Source: Acidobacteriota bacterium
GTDB taxonomy: Bacteria > Acidobacteriota > Terriglobia > Bryobacterales > Bryobacteraceae
Reading direction: 5' to 3'
DNA: 40,777 nt
Assembly (NCBI GenBank): GCA_016213775.1
Contig: JACQZR010000270.1
Location: 1 to 40,777, forward strand
Program-made: the position numbers and the translations under genes
Shown: in pieces, positions 26,701-33,621 of the stretch
How positions within the stretch are numbered: position 1 is the first letter of the stretch
Layout: every line of letters begins with the position of its first letter
Notes under the pieces: generated by a model
What the model was told of the DNA's origin: nothing
Database searches by the model: none
Seen by the model: the letters and a program-made list of their open reading frames with translations, nothing else

Positions 26701-29700
26701 GACGGACGCTCCGCCGACGGGACTGACGGTAACGGCAATGAACGGCACAGGCTGGACTTGCACGACGCTGCCTACATGTACGCGGTCGGATGCGCTTGCA
26801 GCCGCGGCCTCCTATCCGGCGATCACGGTGACGGTGAGCGTTGCGGCGAATGCGGCCTCGCCGCAGGTGAACTCGATCAGTGTCACGACGGCGCAGAGCG
26901 AAAGCAATGCCGCGAACAACACCGCCACGGACTCTACCGTCATTACACTCGCGGCGCAGCCGGACTTGACGATCACGAAGAGCCATACGGGGAATTTCAC
27001 CCAGGGCTCGACCGGTAACACTTATACGGTTGTCGTCACCAACTCAGGTGCAGGCGACAAGACCGCCGGGCAATCGGTTTCGGTGACGGACGGGCCGCCC
27101 TCCGGGCTGACGGTAACGGGAATGAGCGGCTCAGGATGGACTTGTACGACGCTGCCTACCTGCACGCGCACGGATCTGCTGGCTGCCGCCGGCTCCTACC
27201 CTGCGATCACCGTAACAGTGAGCGTGGCATCCAACGCAACGTCCCCGCAGGTGAATTCGATCACTGTTACCACCGCGCAGACCGAAAGCAACGCCGCTAA
27301 CAATACGGCCACGGACAGCACCACGATTGTGCAACCGGACCTGACAATTACGAAGACGCACACTGGCACCTTCACTCAGGGATCCACGGGCAACACGTAC
27401 ACGGTGACGGTGACCAATTCCGGGGCAGGCATCAAACTAGCCGGCCAATCCGTGTCAGTGACGGACACTCCGCCGTCGGGACTGACGGTGACGGCAATGA
27501 ACGGCACAGGCTGGACTTGCACGACGCTGCCTACATGTACGCGTTCGGACGTGCTGGCTCCCGCGGCCTCCTATCCGGCCCTCACGGTAACGGTTTCAGT
27601 GGCTGCCAACGCCACCTCGCCCCAGGTGAACTCGATCAGTGTTACCACCGCGCAGAGCGAGAGCAACGCGGCCAACAACACGGCTACTGACTCCACAACG
27701 ATTGTGCAACCTGACCTGACCATCACGAAGTCGCACAGTGGCAACTTCCTCCAGGGCTCGGCGGGCAACAACTACACAGTGACGGTGACGAACTCCGGAG
27801 CGGGAGCGAAGAACGCCGGGCAGTCCGTATCGGTGACGGATGCGCCTCCGGCTGGTCTGACGGTAACAGCAATGAGCGGGACGGGCTGGACTTGCACCAC
27901 GTTGCCCACCTGCACACGCAGCGATGTGCTGGCGCCCGCGGCTTCCTATCCGGACTTGACGGTTACGGTGACGGTGGCGGCCAACGCCACCTCTCCAAAG
28001 GTGAACTCGATCAGCGTCACTACGGCGCAGACGGAAAGCAACGCAGCCAACAACACGGACACGGACTCGACGATCATCGAGGCTCCGCCAACCATTACCA
28101 GCGCGAACGGCGTCACCTTCCGGCCGGGCCTTGCCGGGCAGAGCTTCACGGTGACCACCACTGGCTTACCGACGGGTCCGTCGATGGTGATCACGGACGG
28201 GGGCGGCTTCCCGTTGAGTGTGGCGCTGACGAACAACAACAACGGCACGGCGACCATCGCCGGAACCCCCGCGGCTTTGACTCAGAACGGCGGGCCCACG
28301 AACAACGGGATCTATCCGATCGTCATCACGGCAAACAACGGGATCCCGCCGAACGCGACGCAGAACCTCACTCTCACCATCGCCTGCCCGGCGTGGTCCA
28401 TCAGCAGCGGTCCGGCAGCGATCAACGGAGTATTTGGCGTGGCGATCAGCACCGCAACGTACGGTCAGACCGGCAACGCCGGCGTCATCACGTGGTCGGC
28501 GACGGGTCTGCCGACCAACCTTTCCATCAACAGCGGCACTGGCGCGGTCAACGGCACGCCCAATGTTACCGGAACCTTCCCTGTCACTATCACGGCTACC
28601 GACGGCGGCCTGTGTACGGTGACCAAGGCGGTCACGGTTTCCATCGGCCCGAATCTGGTGACCCAGGCTTATACGGGTGTTGGGAACACACAGTTCTTCA
28701 TCGCGGGCGTGGCCAGTGCACCGACGACGCCGGCGGTCTCCTCCGCCAACGGGCTGTTGGTGGGCGCCTCGCCCGCCTTCTCCGCGTCGCTCACAACCGG
28801 TACCCAGCTTACCGGCGCGAGCTGCACGGGTGGAGTGATCAGCAACACTGACACGGCTGGCCGATTCATCTTCACACCGAACGTGAGTGCGACGTCGGCG
28901 ATGTGTACCTATACAGGTGCGAGCAACACGGGCCCCGGCAGCTCAGGTCCGGCGAGCACGACGGCGAATCTCTCGTTCACTTTGAACAACAAGGTGTGGT
29001 ACGTGCGGCACGGCGCCGCCGGCGGCGACGGACGGTCCCATCTGCCGGTCAGCGATTTCGGCGCCGGCGCCAACCTGTTGAATTGCACCGCCACCACCGG
29101 AACGGGGGACTTCATCTACGTGCATCAGGGATCCGGCAATACCACTGGTGCATGCGCGTTGAAGACGAATCAGTCTCTGATCGGCGCCGGAGCCACGTTG
29201 AGCGTCGGTGGGGGCATATTGACGGTTGCGGGCAATGCGGCAAATACGCCAACCATCGCCGGAACCCTTTCGGCCGCTAGTGCCAATGGCCTCACGGTCA
29301 ACGGCGTCAGCATGAACACTGGCACATCGACCGCCGTTGATATTCAGGGCTCCACTGGGTCTACGTTTACCTTCCGGAGCATTTCGGCAAGTGGTGGCGG
29401 CAGAGGAATCGTCCTGACAAACACTACCGGAAGTTTCACGGTAACCGGCGACGGAAGCAACACCTCCGTGGGTGGTAACTCCAGCGGCGGCACCATCTCC
29501 GGCATGACGGGAGGCGACGTCGGCGGAGGATCCCAGTCCGTTCCGTTTAACGGAGTTGGCATCTATCTGAACAACGTGCAGAACATCTCGCTGAGCCGGA
29601 TGACTCTCAACGGCACCAACCAGAACTATGCCATTCGCGGGTTCGCCGTAAACGGCTTTACCCTCCAGTACTCGACGGTAGGTGGCACCAACGGAACAGC

Positions 29701-30805
29701 CACTTCCCTGAGCGCTCCCGAAAACTATGGTGAAGGAAGCATCTTCTTTGGCAACTCCACCGCGACGGGCGTGTCCGGGGGGGGTACCTTCACCAATAAC
29801 AACATCACTGGAGGGGCTGCGCGCAACCTGTCTATCGTCAACACGGCAGCGAGCACCACCACTCTGACAGTCACAGGCAACACCTTCGGCACAATGCAGA
29901 ACCTCAGCGGAGGCAATCAGAGCTTCGCGGTGGAAGCGCGCGTGGCTGACAATGTGATCATCAACTCCACGGTCACCGGGAATACGTTCACCAACGCCGT
30001 TAGTGACCTGGCGAATTTCACGGGCCAGGACAATACAAACATGGATGTCGCCTTCCGGAACAATGTGCTTTCCAACAACAGTGCCGGCAACATTATCGGC
30101 GGCGGATCACTGGTCCTGGCGACAAAGGGCGTGATGACCTTCCACGTGACCGGCAACACGATGCGGGATGCCCACGGGAGTGCGGTTACGTTATTCAAAG
30201 CGGCGCCGTCCCGCGGTGTTCCCTCGATGAACGGTTTCTTTGACAGCAACAGCATCGGGGTTGCGGGCGTCGTCGATTCCGGATCCAAGTCCGGGAACGG
30301 TATATTCGTGTCTGCCGGCGGGATCGGCACGATGTCGTTCACCATCTCCAATAATCAAATCCACCAGATCAAAGGCAACGCGCACATCTACGCCGACAAT
30401 ACCGGTGGCAGCTACACGGCGAACTTCACCATCACGGGAAATACTTTCGACACGCCTGGTACAGGGTGGTTTACGGGGATTGCGATCACGAACGGGTCGC
30501 CGGCTTCCGCGGACACGGTGAATGTGTGCGCGGACATCGGTGGGGCCGGAGCATTGGTGAACACATTCAATTTCGTCAACAATCCAAACTCCGCCCTGTT
30601 CATGTATAATGCCGGCGCCGCAGCCGGGCACACTTTCCGGTTCCCGGGGGCGAACGTCAGCTCCACAGCGAATATTGAAGCCTTCGTCAACGGCCGCAAT
30701 ATCTTCATCGGGAACACCGTTACCACTCACGTGGAGATCCAGCCGAATGCAACATTGGCTGGCTTCAGCAACACCGGTACTAGCTGTCCGACGCCGGCCA
30801 GCTAG
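23765..30805 (+). CDS. Giant exported protein: PKD-like, seven DUF11 repeats, Ig-like modules, beta-helix
   Basis: A 2346-residue surface or secreted protein. Order: signal peptide (1-22); PKD-like domain (about 30-125, Trp-Asp-Phe-Gly-Asp and a Leu-Thr-Val-Glu-Asp strand); an alpha-helical region (about 130-340, with Ile-Asp-Glu-Ala-Leu-Trp-Tyr-Leu); a beta domain and a putative-Ig module (about 350-555); seven DUF11 repeats (559-1439); further Ig-like modules (about 1440-1640); and a long parallel beta-helix (about 1790-2320) rich in Asn-Thr-Gly turns. There is no LPXTG, PEP or porin-like tail. The start is ATG 23765 behind a GGAGG site; an upstream in-frame ATG at 23675 is not backed by a signal peptide. 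Such proteins serve as adhesins or stalk-like surface fibres. Three tail-collar genes follow 257 bases later. The repeat stretch is nearly free of Lys/Arg, unlike the helical part. Confidence 0.88.
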   Translation: MFELRKLVCAAIGIHFVTLAYGAAPQVSTVPANALDRSQAHVTYSSRSITLKGASSAQGRHIKATWDFGDRSQPVSFSLEQGYDAGVQHTYFGTAGTEFTAMLTVEDTTTGESSSAVYRVVLREKSLAVEYAVAIDEALWYLHKAMRRDPANVTSWNLLAMESQGFVASGDSSNPYTETVAGALAQLMSMPAGSRDDAFYEAMARSGSPDAGALLARSGSNVRSARKRLGLTNKEDLASRLRALAAAGTGRPDAEWMRLEAQLRDQNNFDLPVATLYELSEALRNHATNGEPSPLKTIESETMGAIDWFSAEASLGASTDGVARVALSRQRADGSFPNDPDSTAKVILMGAVPPGNSVTNVTSQLTITTSPYVYYRANATYRTNLTITNNTGSVIVGPFTAGILNLAVGATFVNGNGTFNGWPYINIPGAANLAPGGSAVVQLQFTVLPGVLITFNKVIYAGTFPPSALAVGCPASTGTDGVAYSSSLVGSGGSLAYTYSIGPGSLPSPLILNPATGAITGTPTGTGTANFTANISDSAATVPQTASTPCTITISAVSQPDLTIAKSHTGNFTQGSSGNTYSVVVTNSGAGDKTAGQAVSVTDAPPTGLTVTGMTGSGWTCTTLPTCTRNDLLAAAGSYPAITVTVTVASNATSPQVNSISVTTAQSESNSGNNTATDSTTIVQPDLTITKTHTGDFAQSSTGNEYTVTVSNTGAGDKLSGQAVSVTDAPPTGLTVTAMSGAGWTCTTLPTCTRSDALAAAASYPAITVTVSVAANATSPQVNSISVTTAQSESNAANNTATDSTNITVAGQPDLTITKTHTGNFTQGSTGNNYTVVVTNSGAGDKTAGQSVSVTDAPPTGLTVTAMSGPGWTCTTLPTCTRTDLLAAAGSYPALTVTVSVASNATSPQVNSISVTTAQSESNAANNTATDSTTIVQPDLTITKTHSGNFVQGSTGNDYTVTVTNSGTGSKLAGQAVSVTDAPPTGLTVTAMNGTGWTCTTLPTCTRSDALAAAASYPAITVTVSVAANAASPQVNSISVTTAQSESNAANNTATDSTVITLAAQPDLTITKSHTGNFTQGSTGNTYTVVVTNSGAGDKTAGQSVSVTDGPPSGLTVTGMSGSGWTCTTLPTCTRTDLLAAAGSYPAITVTVSVASNATSPQVNSITVTTAQTESNAANNTATDSTTIVQPDLTITKTHTGTFTQGSTGNTYTVTVTNSGAGIKLAGQSVSVTDTPPSGLTVTAMNGTGWTCTTLPTCTRSDVLAPAASYPALTVTVSVAANATSPQVNSISVTTAQSESNAANNTATDSTTIVQPDLTITKSHSGNFLQGSAGNNYTVTVTNSGAGAKNAGQSVSVTDAPPAGLTVTAMSGTGWTCTTLPTCTRSDVLAPAASYPDLTVTVTVAANATSPKVNSISVTTAQTESNAANNTDTDSTIIEAPPTITSANGVTFRPGLAGQSFTVTTTGLPTGPSMVITDGGGFPLSVALTNNNNGTATIAGTPAALTQNGGPTNNGIYPIVITANNGIPPNATQNLTLTIACPAWSISSGPAAINGVFGVAISTATYGQTGNAGVITWSATGLPTNLSINSGTGAVNGTPNVTGTFPVTITATDGGLCTVTKAVTVSIGPNLVTQAYTGVGNTQFFIAGVASAPTTPAVSSANGLLVGASPAFSASLTTGTQLTGASCTGGVISNTDTAGRFIFTPNVSATSAMCTYTGASNTGPGSSGPASTTANLSFTLNNKVWYVRHGAAGGDGRSHLPVSDFGAGANLLNCTATTGTGDFIYVHQGSGNTTGACALKTNQSLIGAGATLSVGGGILTVAGNAANTPTIAGTLSAASANGLTVNGVSMNTGTSTAVDIQGSTGSTFTFRSISASGGGRGIVLTNTTGSFTVTGDGSNTSVGGNSSGGTISGMTGGDVGGGSQSVPFNGVGIYLNNVQNISLSRMTLNGTNQNYAIRGFAVNGFTLQYSTVGGTNGTATSLSAPENYGEGSIFFGNSTATGVSGGGTFTNNNITGGAARNLSIVNTAASTTTLTVTGNTFGTMQNLSGGNQSFAVEARVADNVIINSTVTGNTFTNAVSDLANFTGQDNTNMDVAFRNNVLSNNSAGNIIGGGSLVLATKGVMTFHVTGNTMRDAHGSAVTLFKAAPSRGVPSMNGFFDSNSIGVAGVVDSGSKSGNGIFVSAGGIGTMSFTISNNQIHQIKGNAHIYADNTGGSYTANFTITGNTFDTPGTGWFTGIAITNGSPASADTVNVCADIGGAGALVNTFNFVNNPNSALFMYNAGAAAGHTFRFPGANVSSTANIEAFVNGRNIFIGNTVTTHVEIQPNATLAGFSNTGTSCPTPAS
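25439..28081 (+). repeat. Seven tandem DUF11 repeats with alternating two-repeat periodicity
   Basis: Repeat units start at 25439, 25814, 26198, 26573, 26957, 27332 and 27707. Units 1, 3, 5, 6 and 7 are 375 bases; units 2 and 4 are 384 bases because of a longer linker. Each opens with Gln-Pro-Asp-Leu-Thr-Ile and holds Gly-Trp-Thr-Cys-Thr-Thr-Leu-Pro-Thr-Cys, a cysteine pair likely to form a disulfide. Odd units share Ala-Gly-Asp-Lys-Thr-Ala-Gly-Gln and Leu-Leu-Ala-Ala-Ala-Gly; even units share another version. 25989-26070 is identical base for base to 26748-26829 (82 bases, 759 apart), so recent duplication or conversion of a two-unit block is likely. Confidence 0.9.
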
Positions 30806-30821
30806 CGTGATTCAACCAGTT

Positions 30822-30846
30822 CCAGGGTGGATCGGTTCCACCCTGG
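30822..30846 (+). terminator. Hairpin after the giant protein gene
   Basis: CCAGGGTGGA (30822-30831) pairs perfectly with TCCACCCTGG (30837-30846) around a 5-base loop, beginning 16 bases after the stop codon. No T-tract follows, so it may be a partial terminator or an mRNA-stabilising hairpin between the giant gene and the collar genes. Confidence 0.6.
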
Positions 30847-31062
30847 GGGTGGTGAGCGGGAAGCGAAAGCAAGAAAGGACCATTTTCATATTGCCCATCT
30901 CAAACGGAGGTGATAAGCTGTCGCAAGCACAAGTTTTACTGGCATAAAATTTGAATTGATCCGCGAAGGCGGTCACATTCACTGGGAATTGGCGAGACCC
31001 CCTGCCAATTGAGTTGAAGTCTCACCATCCACCATCAGAACGCTGAGAAAGAGAGAGAGTCC
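30847..31062 (+). promoter_or_regulatory. Long leader of the tail-collar operon
   Basis: No gene is supported here. GGAGGTGAT (30906-30914) is a perfect extended Shine-Dalgarno sequence, but the codon at the right distance is CTG (30918), opening a frame of only nine codons ending TAA at 30945-30947. TAAAAT (30945-30950) resembles a -10 box without a clear -35 box. Just before the first collar gene a purine-rich GAGAAAGAGAGAGAG stretch serves as ribosome site. The region could hold a promoter and a regulatory leader. Confidence 0.35.
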
Positions 31063-31563
31063 ATGGCTGAGCCATTCTTGTCAGAGATCCGGATCATGAG
31101 TTTTGGGTTCGCCCCGAAAGGGTGGGCCCTGTGCAACGGGCAACTGTTGCCGATCAACCAGAATCAGGCGCTGTTTTCGCTGCTGGGGACGACCTACGGC
31201 GGCGACGGGCGCGTCAACTTCGCTTTGCCGAACCTACAGGGACGGGTGCCGATTCACTTCGGGAGCGGGCACATATTAGGGGAGGTTGGCGGCCAACAAG
31301 CACACACACTTTCCATCACTGAGCTGCCGACGCACGTGCACACGCTGATGGGCTCCAATACGTCGGCGACGACGAACACGGCGGACAACACACAGTTCCT
31401 CGCCCAACAGGCGAACACCTATACCGGGCCTAACAATCTGGCGGCGCTGGCGGCTAGTGAGATCGGCAATACCGGCGGCAGCCAGGCGCACTTGAACATG
31501 CAGCCCTTCCTGGTGCTGAATTTCAGCATCGCGCTGCAAGGCATTTTCCCGTCGCAGACCTAA
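31063..31563 (+). CDS. Tail-collar domain protein (MdpB-like), copy 1
   Basis: A 166-residue protein. Residues about 7-57 are the phage tail collar domain (Phe-Gly-Phe-Ala-Pro-Lys-Gly-Trp-Ala-Leu-Cys-Asn-Gly-Gln, then Gly-Thr-Thr-Tyr-Gly-Gly-Asp-Gly and Phe-Ala-Leu-Pro-Asn-Leu-Gln-Gly-Arg). The middle (about 75-130) is Thr/Asn/Ala-rich and the C-terminus returns to a conserved strand (Met-Gln-Pro-Phe-Leu-Val-Leu-Asn-Phe). The family includes microcystin-dependent protein MdpB and tail-fibre tips. There is no signal peptide. It heads a run of three paralogues spaced 12 and 9 bases apart. Such trimeric domains form fibres; absence of other phage genes argues for a host function. Export route is unknown. 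Confidence 0.9.
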   Translation: MAEPFLSEIRIMSFGFAPKGWALCNGQLLPINQNQALFSLLGTTYGGDGRVNFALPNLQGRVPIHFGSGHILGEVGGQQAHTLSITELPTHVHTLMGSNTSATTNTADNTQFLAQQANTYTGPNNLAALAASEIGNTGGSQAHLNMQPFLVLNFSIALQGIFPSQT

Positions 31564-31575
31564 GGAGACAAACAC

Positions 31576-32076
31576 ATGGCACAACCCTACATTGGTGAAA
31601 TTCGAATGTTCGCGGGCAACTTCGCCCCGGCGGGCTGGATGTTTTGCGAAGGGCAACTCGTGCCCATCTCCGAGTATGAAGCTCTCTTCAACCTGATTGG
31701 AACCACCTATGGCGGCGACGGCCAATCTACCTTCGCTCTTCCGGACCTGCGCGGCCGGGTGCCTATGCACTTTGGCGGCGGCTTCACGCAGGGCGAAACC
31801 GGCGGCGCGGAAGAAATCACTTTGACGGTCCAGCAGATTCCGGCTCACAGCCATCCGATGCTGGCCAGCAACGACGTGCCGGCGGGCTCAAATCCGGGAG
31901 GCAGCGTGACGGGACAGGCGGCGGCCAAACTGTACCGCGCCGGGAATCCGACGGTGACGCTCAACCCACAAGCGCTGACGCTGACGGGCGGGTCGCAGCC
32001 TCACACCAACTTCCAGCCGTATCTTTGCGTCGATTTCATTATTTCGCTGTTCGGGATTTTCCCGTCTCAAACATAA
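31576..32076 (+). CDS. Tail-collar domain protein (MdpB-like), copy 2
   Basis: A 166-residue paralogue of the gene just upstream. The collar domain is complete (Phe-Ala-Pro-Ala-Gly-Trp-Met-Phe-Cys-Glu-Gly-Gln; Gly-Thr-Thr-Tyr-Gly-Gly-Asp-Gly; Leu-Pro-Asp-Leu-Arg-Gly-Arg), followed by Gly-Glu-Thr-Gly-Gly-Ala-Glu and a His-Ser-His pair; the middle is divergent and Pro/Gly-rich. The C-terminal strand ends Phe-Pro-Ser-Gln-Thr, the same ending as copy 1. AAGGAG lies 9 bases before the ATG, a much better ribosome site than that of copy 1, so this copy may be made in larger amount. Having different central parts but equal ends suggests subunits of a mixed fibre or tip. Confidence 0.9.
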   Translation: MAQPYIGEIRMFAGNFAPAGWMFCEGQLVPISEYEALFNLIGTTYGGDGQSTFALPDLRGRVPMHFGGGFTQGETGGAEEITLTVQQIPAHSHPMLASNDVPAGSNPGGSVTGQAAAKLYRAGNPTVTLNPQALTLTGGSQPHTNFQPYLCVDFIISLFGIFPSQT

Positions 32077-32085
32077 GGAGAAACC

Positions 32086-32604
32086 ATGGATCCCTTCGTT
32101 GCAGAAATTCGCATCTTCCCTTTCAACTTCGCCCCCAAAGGCTGGGCATTTTGTAATGGGCAGATTATGCCGTTGAGCCAGAACACGGCCCTCTTTTCAC
32201 TCCTTGGCACCACCTACGGTGGAGACGGAAAATCGAACTTCGCTCTTCCGAACATGCAAGGGAATGTGCCGATGCACCCTGGGCAGGGTCCGGGGCTTTC
32301 GTTGCATGACCTGGGTGAGACCGGTGGTAGTCAGACGGTTTCGCTGCTCCAATCGGAAATGCCTTCTCATAACCACAGTGTGGGAGCGCAGACCGTTCCG
32401 CTGGGTGGCCTGGGCACCCCGGCGGGGAATACGCTCAGCCGTCCGGCCAGCGGGAACCTCTACTCGCCGTCGGCTCCGCAAATCGCCATGAATGAGAACG
32501 CCATCGCCCCGGCGGGTGGTGGTCAACCCCACAACAACATGCAGCCGTATCTCACCTTGAACTTCTGCATTGCGTTGCAAGGTGTGTATCCGCCACGCAC
32601 CTGA
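32086..32604 (+). CDS. Tail-collar domain protein (MdpB-like), copy 3
   Basis: A 172-residue third paralogue. Its collar domain (Phe-Ala-Pro-Lys-Gly-Trp-Ala-Phe-Cys-Asn-Gly-Gln; Gly-Thr-Thr-Tyr-Gly-Gly-Asp-Gly; Phe-Ala-Leu-Pro-Asn-Met-Gln-Gly) is closer to copy 1 than to copy 2. It has a short insert after the domain (His-Pro-Gly-Gln-Gly-Pro-Gly-Leu-Ser-Leu) and a His-Asn-His pair. An AAGGAG site precedes the ATG. The three genes and the following acetyltransferase gene are separated by 12, 9 and 12 bases, so one transcript is likely. The triple arrangement with a GNAT gene next to it is seen in various bacteria as far as I recall, without an agreed function. Confidence 0.9.
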   Translation: MDPFVAEIRIFPFNFAPKGWAFCNGQIMPLSQNTALFSLLGTTYGGDGKSNFALPNMQGNVPMHPGQGPGLSLHDLGETGGSQTVSLLQSEMPSHNHSVGAQTVPLGGLGTPAGNTLSRPASGNLYSPSAPQIAMNENAIAPAGGGQPHNNMQPYLTLNFCIALQGVYPPRT

Positions 32605-32616
32605 GGCCTCACAACA

Positions 32617-33108
32617 GTGTCATTGGATAAGATCAGCCTTCGTCCCACTACAGAGGGGGACGAAGGCTTTTTACGTGTTGTCTACGCGGAATCACGCCGC
32701 GAGGAATTGGATCAGGTGGAGTGGCCGGATGGGCAGCGGGAGGCGTTTCTGCGGTCGCAGTTTGATGCGCAGGCGGCGCATTACATCAAGCATTACCCGG
32801 GGGCGGAATTCCAGATTATTGAGGTTGCGGGGCAAGCCGCCGGGCGGTTGTATGTGCGGCGGACTGCGCCGGAGATTCGCATTATGGATATCGCGCTGGT
32901 GCCGGAGTATCGCGGCAAGGGGATCGGGACAGCTCTGCTGGGGCAGTTGATTGACGAGGGGCGCGCGGCGCGACAGATGGTGACGATTCACGTGGAGAAG
33001 TGGAATCCGGCGCTGCGGTTGTATGAGCGGTTAGGGTTTCGGGTGATCGAGGAGCGAGGGGCGTATTGGTTTCTGCAGTGGGCGGCGAGCGAGGCCGCGG
33101 CGGTCTAG
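32617..33108 (+). CDS. GNAT-family N-acetyltransferase
   Basis: A 163-residue acetyl-CoA-dependent transferase. Motif A is Val-Pro-Glu-Tyr-Arg-Gly-Lys-Gly-Ile-Gly-Thr-Ala-Leu-Leu (about residues 93-106), the acetyl-CoA pyrophosphate loop, and the C-terminal Arg-Leu-Tyr-Glu-Arg-Leu-Gly-Phe is motif B. The start is a GTG at 32617, 12 bases after copy 3 of the collar genes, so it belongs to that operon; it could modify the collar proteins or another surface component. The stop shares four bases (CTAG) with the stop of the convergent DUF6916-like gene. The acceptor is unknown. Confidence 0.9.
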   Translation: MSLDKISLRPTTEGDEGFLRVVYAESRREELDQVEWPDGQREAFLRSQFDAQAAHYIKHYPGAEFQIIEVAGQAAGRLYVRRTAPEIRIMDIALVPEYRGKGIGTALLGQLIDEGRAARQMVTIHVEKWNPALRLYERLGFRVIEERGAYWFLQWAASEAAAV

Positions 33109-33407
33109 TTGAAGACCGCTTCGTAGAGGAAGCCGGCAGTGTCGCGGCCTACCGGCACGAGGAAGATCTCGAGCGTTCCGGTGTGCTCGTTGCGTATGGG
33201 ATAGGTGCGCTGCTGCAGGAAGGGATCGAGCGGGCCGCGGAAGACGAGCGAGAAGGGCTCGCGCGGTTCTCCTTCCACCGATTTGAGGCGGCGGCATTCC
33301 ACCAGCTTCAGTTCCACGGTGGTGGATTCGATGAGAAAGGTTTCGTTGAGGCGGGGCTCAAACAGGGCTCGGTCCAGGAGTTCAGGCATGATGGGCGAAT
33401 GCGTCAT
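33105..33407 (-). CDS. DUF6916-like small protein
   Basis: A 100-residue protein. The sequence Leu-Phe-Glu-Pro-Arg-Leu-Asn-Glu-Thr-Phe, Arg-Glu-Pro-Phe-Ser-Leu-Val-Phe-Arg-Gly-Pro and the end Glu-Ile-Phe-Leu-Val-Pro-Val-Gly ... Tyr-Glu-Ala-Val-Phe-Asn match my recollection of DUF6916, a small beta-rich family often encoded beside tail-collar genes. There is no signal peptide. ATG 33407 is used; an in-frame ATG at 33389 starts closer to the conserved part and a TTAAAAT box overlapping 33407 would fit that later start. It is convergent with and overlaps the acetyltransferase gene by four bases, which closes the block. A role with the collar proteins, for example as chaperone or cap, is inference. 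Confidence 0.72.
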   Translation of the reverse strand: MTHSPIMPELLDRALFEPRLNETFLIESTTVELKLVECRRLKSVEGEPREPFSLVFRGPLDPFLQQRTYPIRNEHTGTLEIFLVPVGRDTAGFLYEAVFN

Positions 33408-33424
33408 TTTAACAGAGTGAATCG

Positions 33425-33458
33425 GCGCCCGGCCAACTTTTTACGGAAGGCCGGGCGC
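33425..33458 (-). terminator. GC-rich hairpin between the cysteine-rich gene and the DUF6916-like gene
   Basis: GCGCCCGGCC (33425-33434) pairs perfectly with GGCCGGGCGC (33449-33458) around a 14-base loop. It lies 7 bases beyond the stop of the minus-strand cysteine-rich gene, the position of a terminator, although no T-tract follows. Confidence 0.5.
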
Positions 33459-33465
33459 GGGTGTT

Positions 33466-33612
33466 TCACGCGCCTGCCGGTGCGGGCGCACAGCCGCAGT
33501 TGCAGGAGCATTGCTGGCTCTGGCTTTCGCCGGAGGCGCAGTTGCACGAACAGTCCTGGCACTGGCAGCCGACGCAGCAGGCCGTGTTGTTGTTGGGTGT
33601 TGTGTTGTTCAT
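33466..33612 (-). CDS. 48-residue cysteine-rich, metallothionein-like protein
   Basis: A short frame, ATG at 33612 to TGA at 33466. It has 11 cysteines in 48 residues: Cys12, 13, 16, 18, 21, 23, 25, 35, 37, 39 and 41, mostly as Cys-x-Cys pairs such as Cys-Ser-Cys-Asn-Cys, which occurs twice. The first 10 residues are Asn/Thr-rich and the tail is Ala/Pro-rich. Such Cys-x-Cys clusters bind soft metals (Zn, Cu, Cd) or act as a thiol buffer. It is not clearly related to any bacterial metallothionein I can name. The gene is divergent from an ECF sigma gene whose product also ends in a cysteine cluster, and an ECF-like promoter lies 9 bases before its ATG. The density of cysteine in this frame only supports true coding. 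There is no good ribosome site, so a short-leader transcript is likely. Confidence 0.68.
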   Translation of the reverse strand: MNNTTPNNNTACCVGCQCQDCSCNCASGESQSQQCSCNCGCAPAPAGA

Positions 33613-33621
33613 GCCCCTGAT

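Noticed and set aside
25439-28081. CRISPR array or non-coding satellite
   Set aside because: The periodic sequence is one continuous coding frame with 375/384-base units that translate to DUF11 domains.
30911-30955. GTG-started 14-residue peptide in the collar leader
   Set aside because: The GTG overlaps the Shine-Dalgarno sequence itself, so the ribosome could not use it with that site.
31063-32604. Prophage or contractile injection system
   Set aside because: Only tail-collar genes are present; there is no sheath, tube, baseplate, capsid, terminase or integrase gene nearby.
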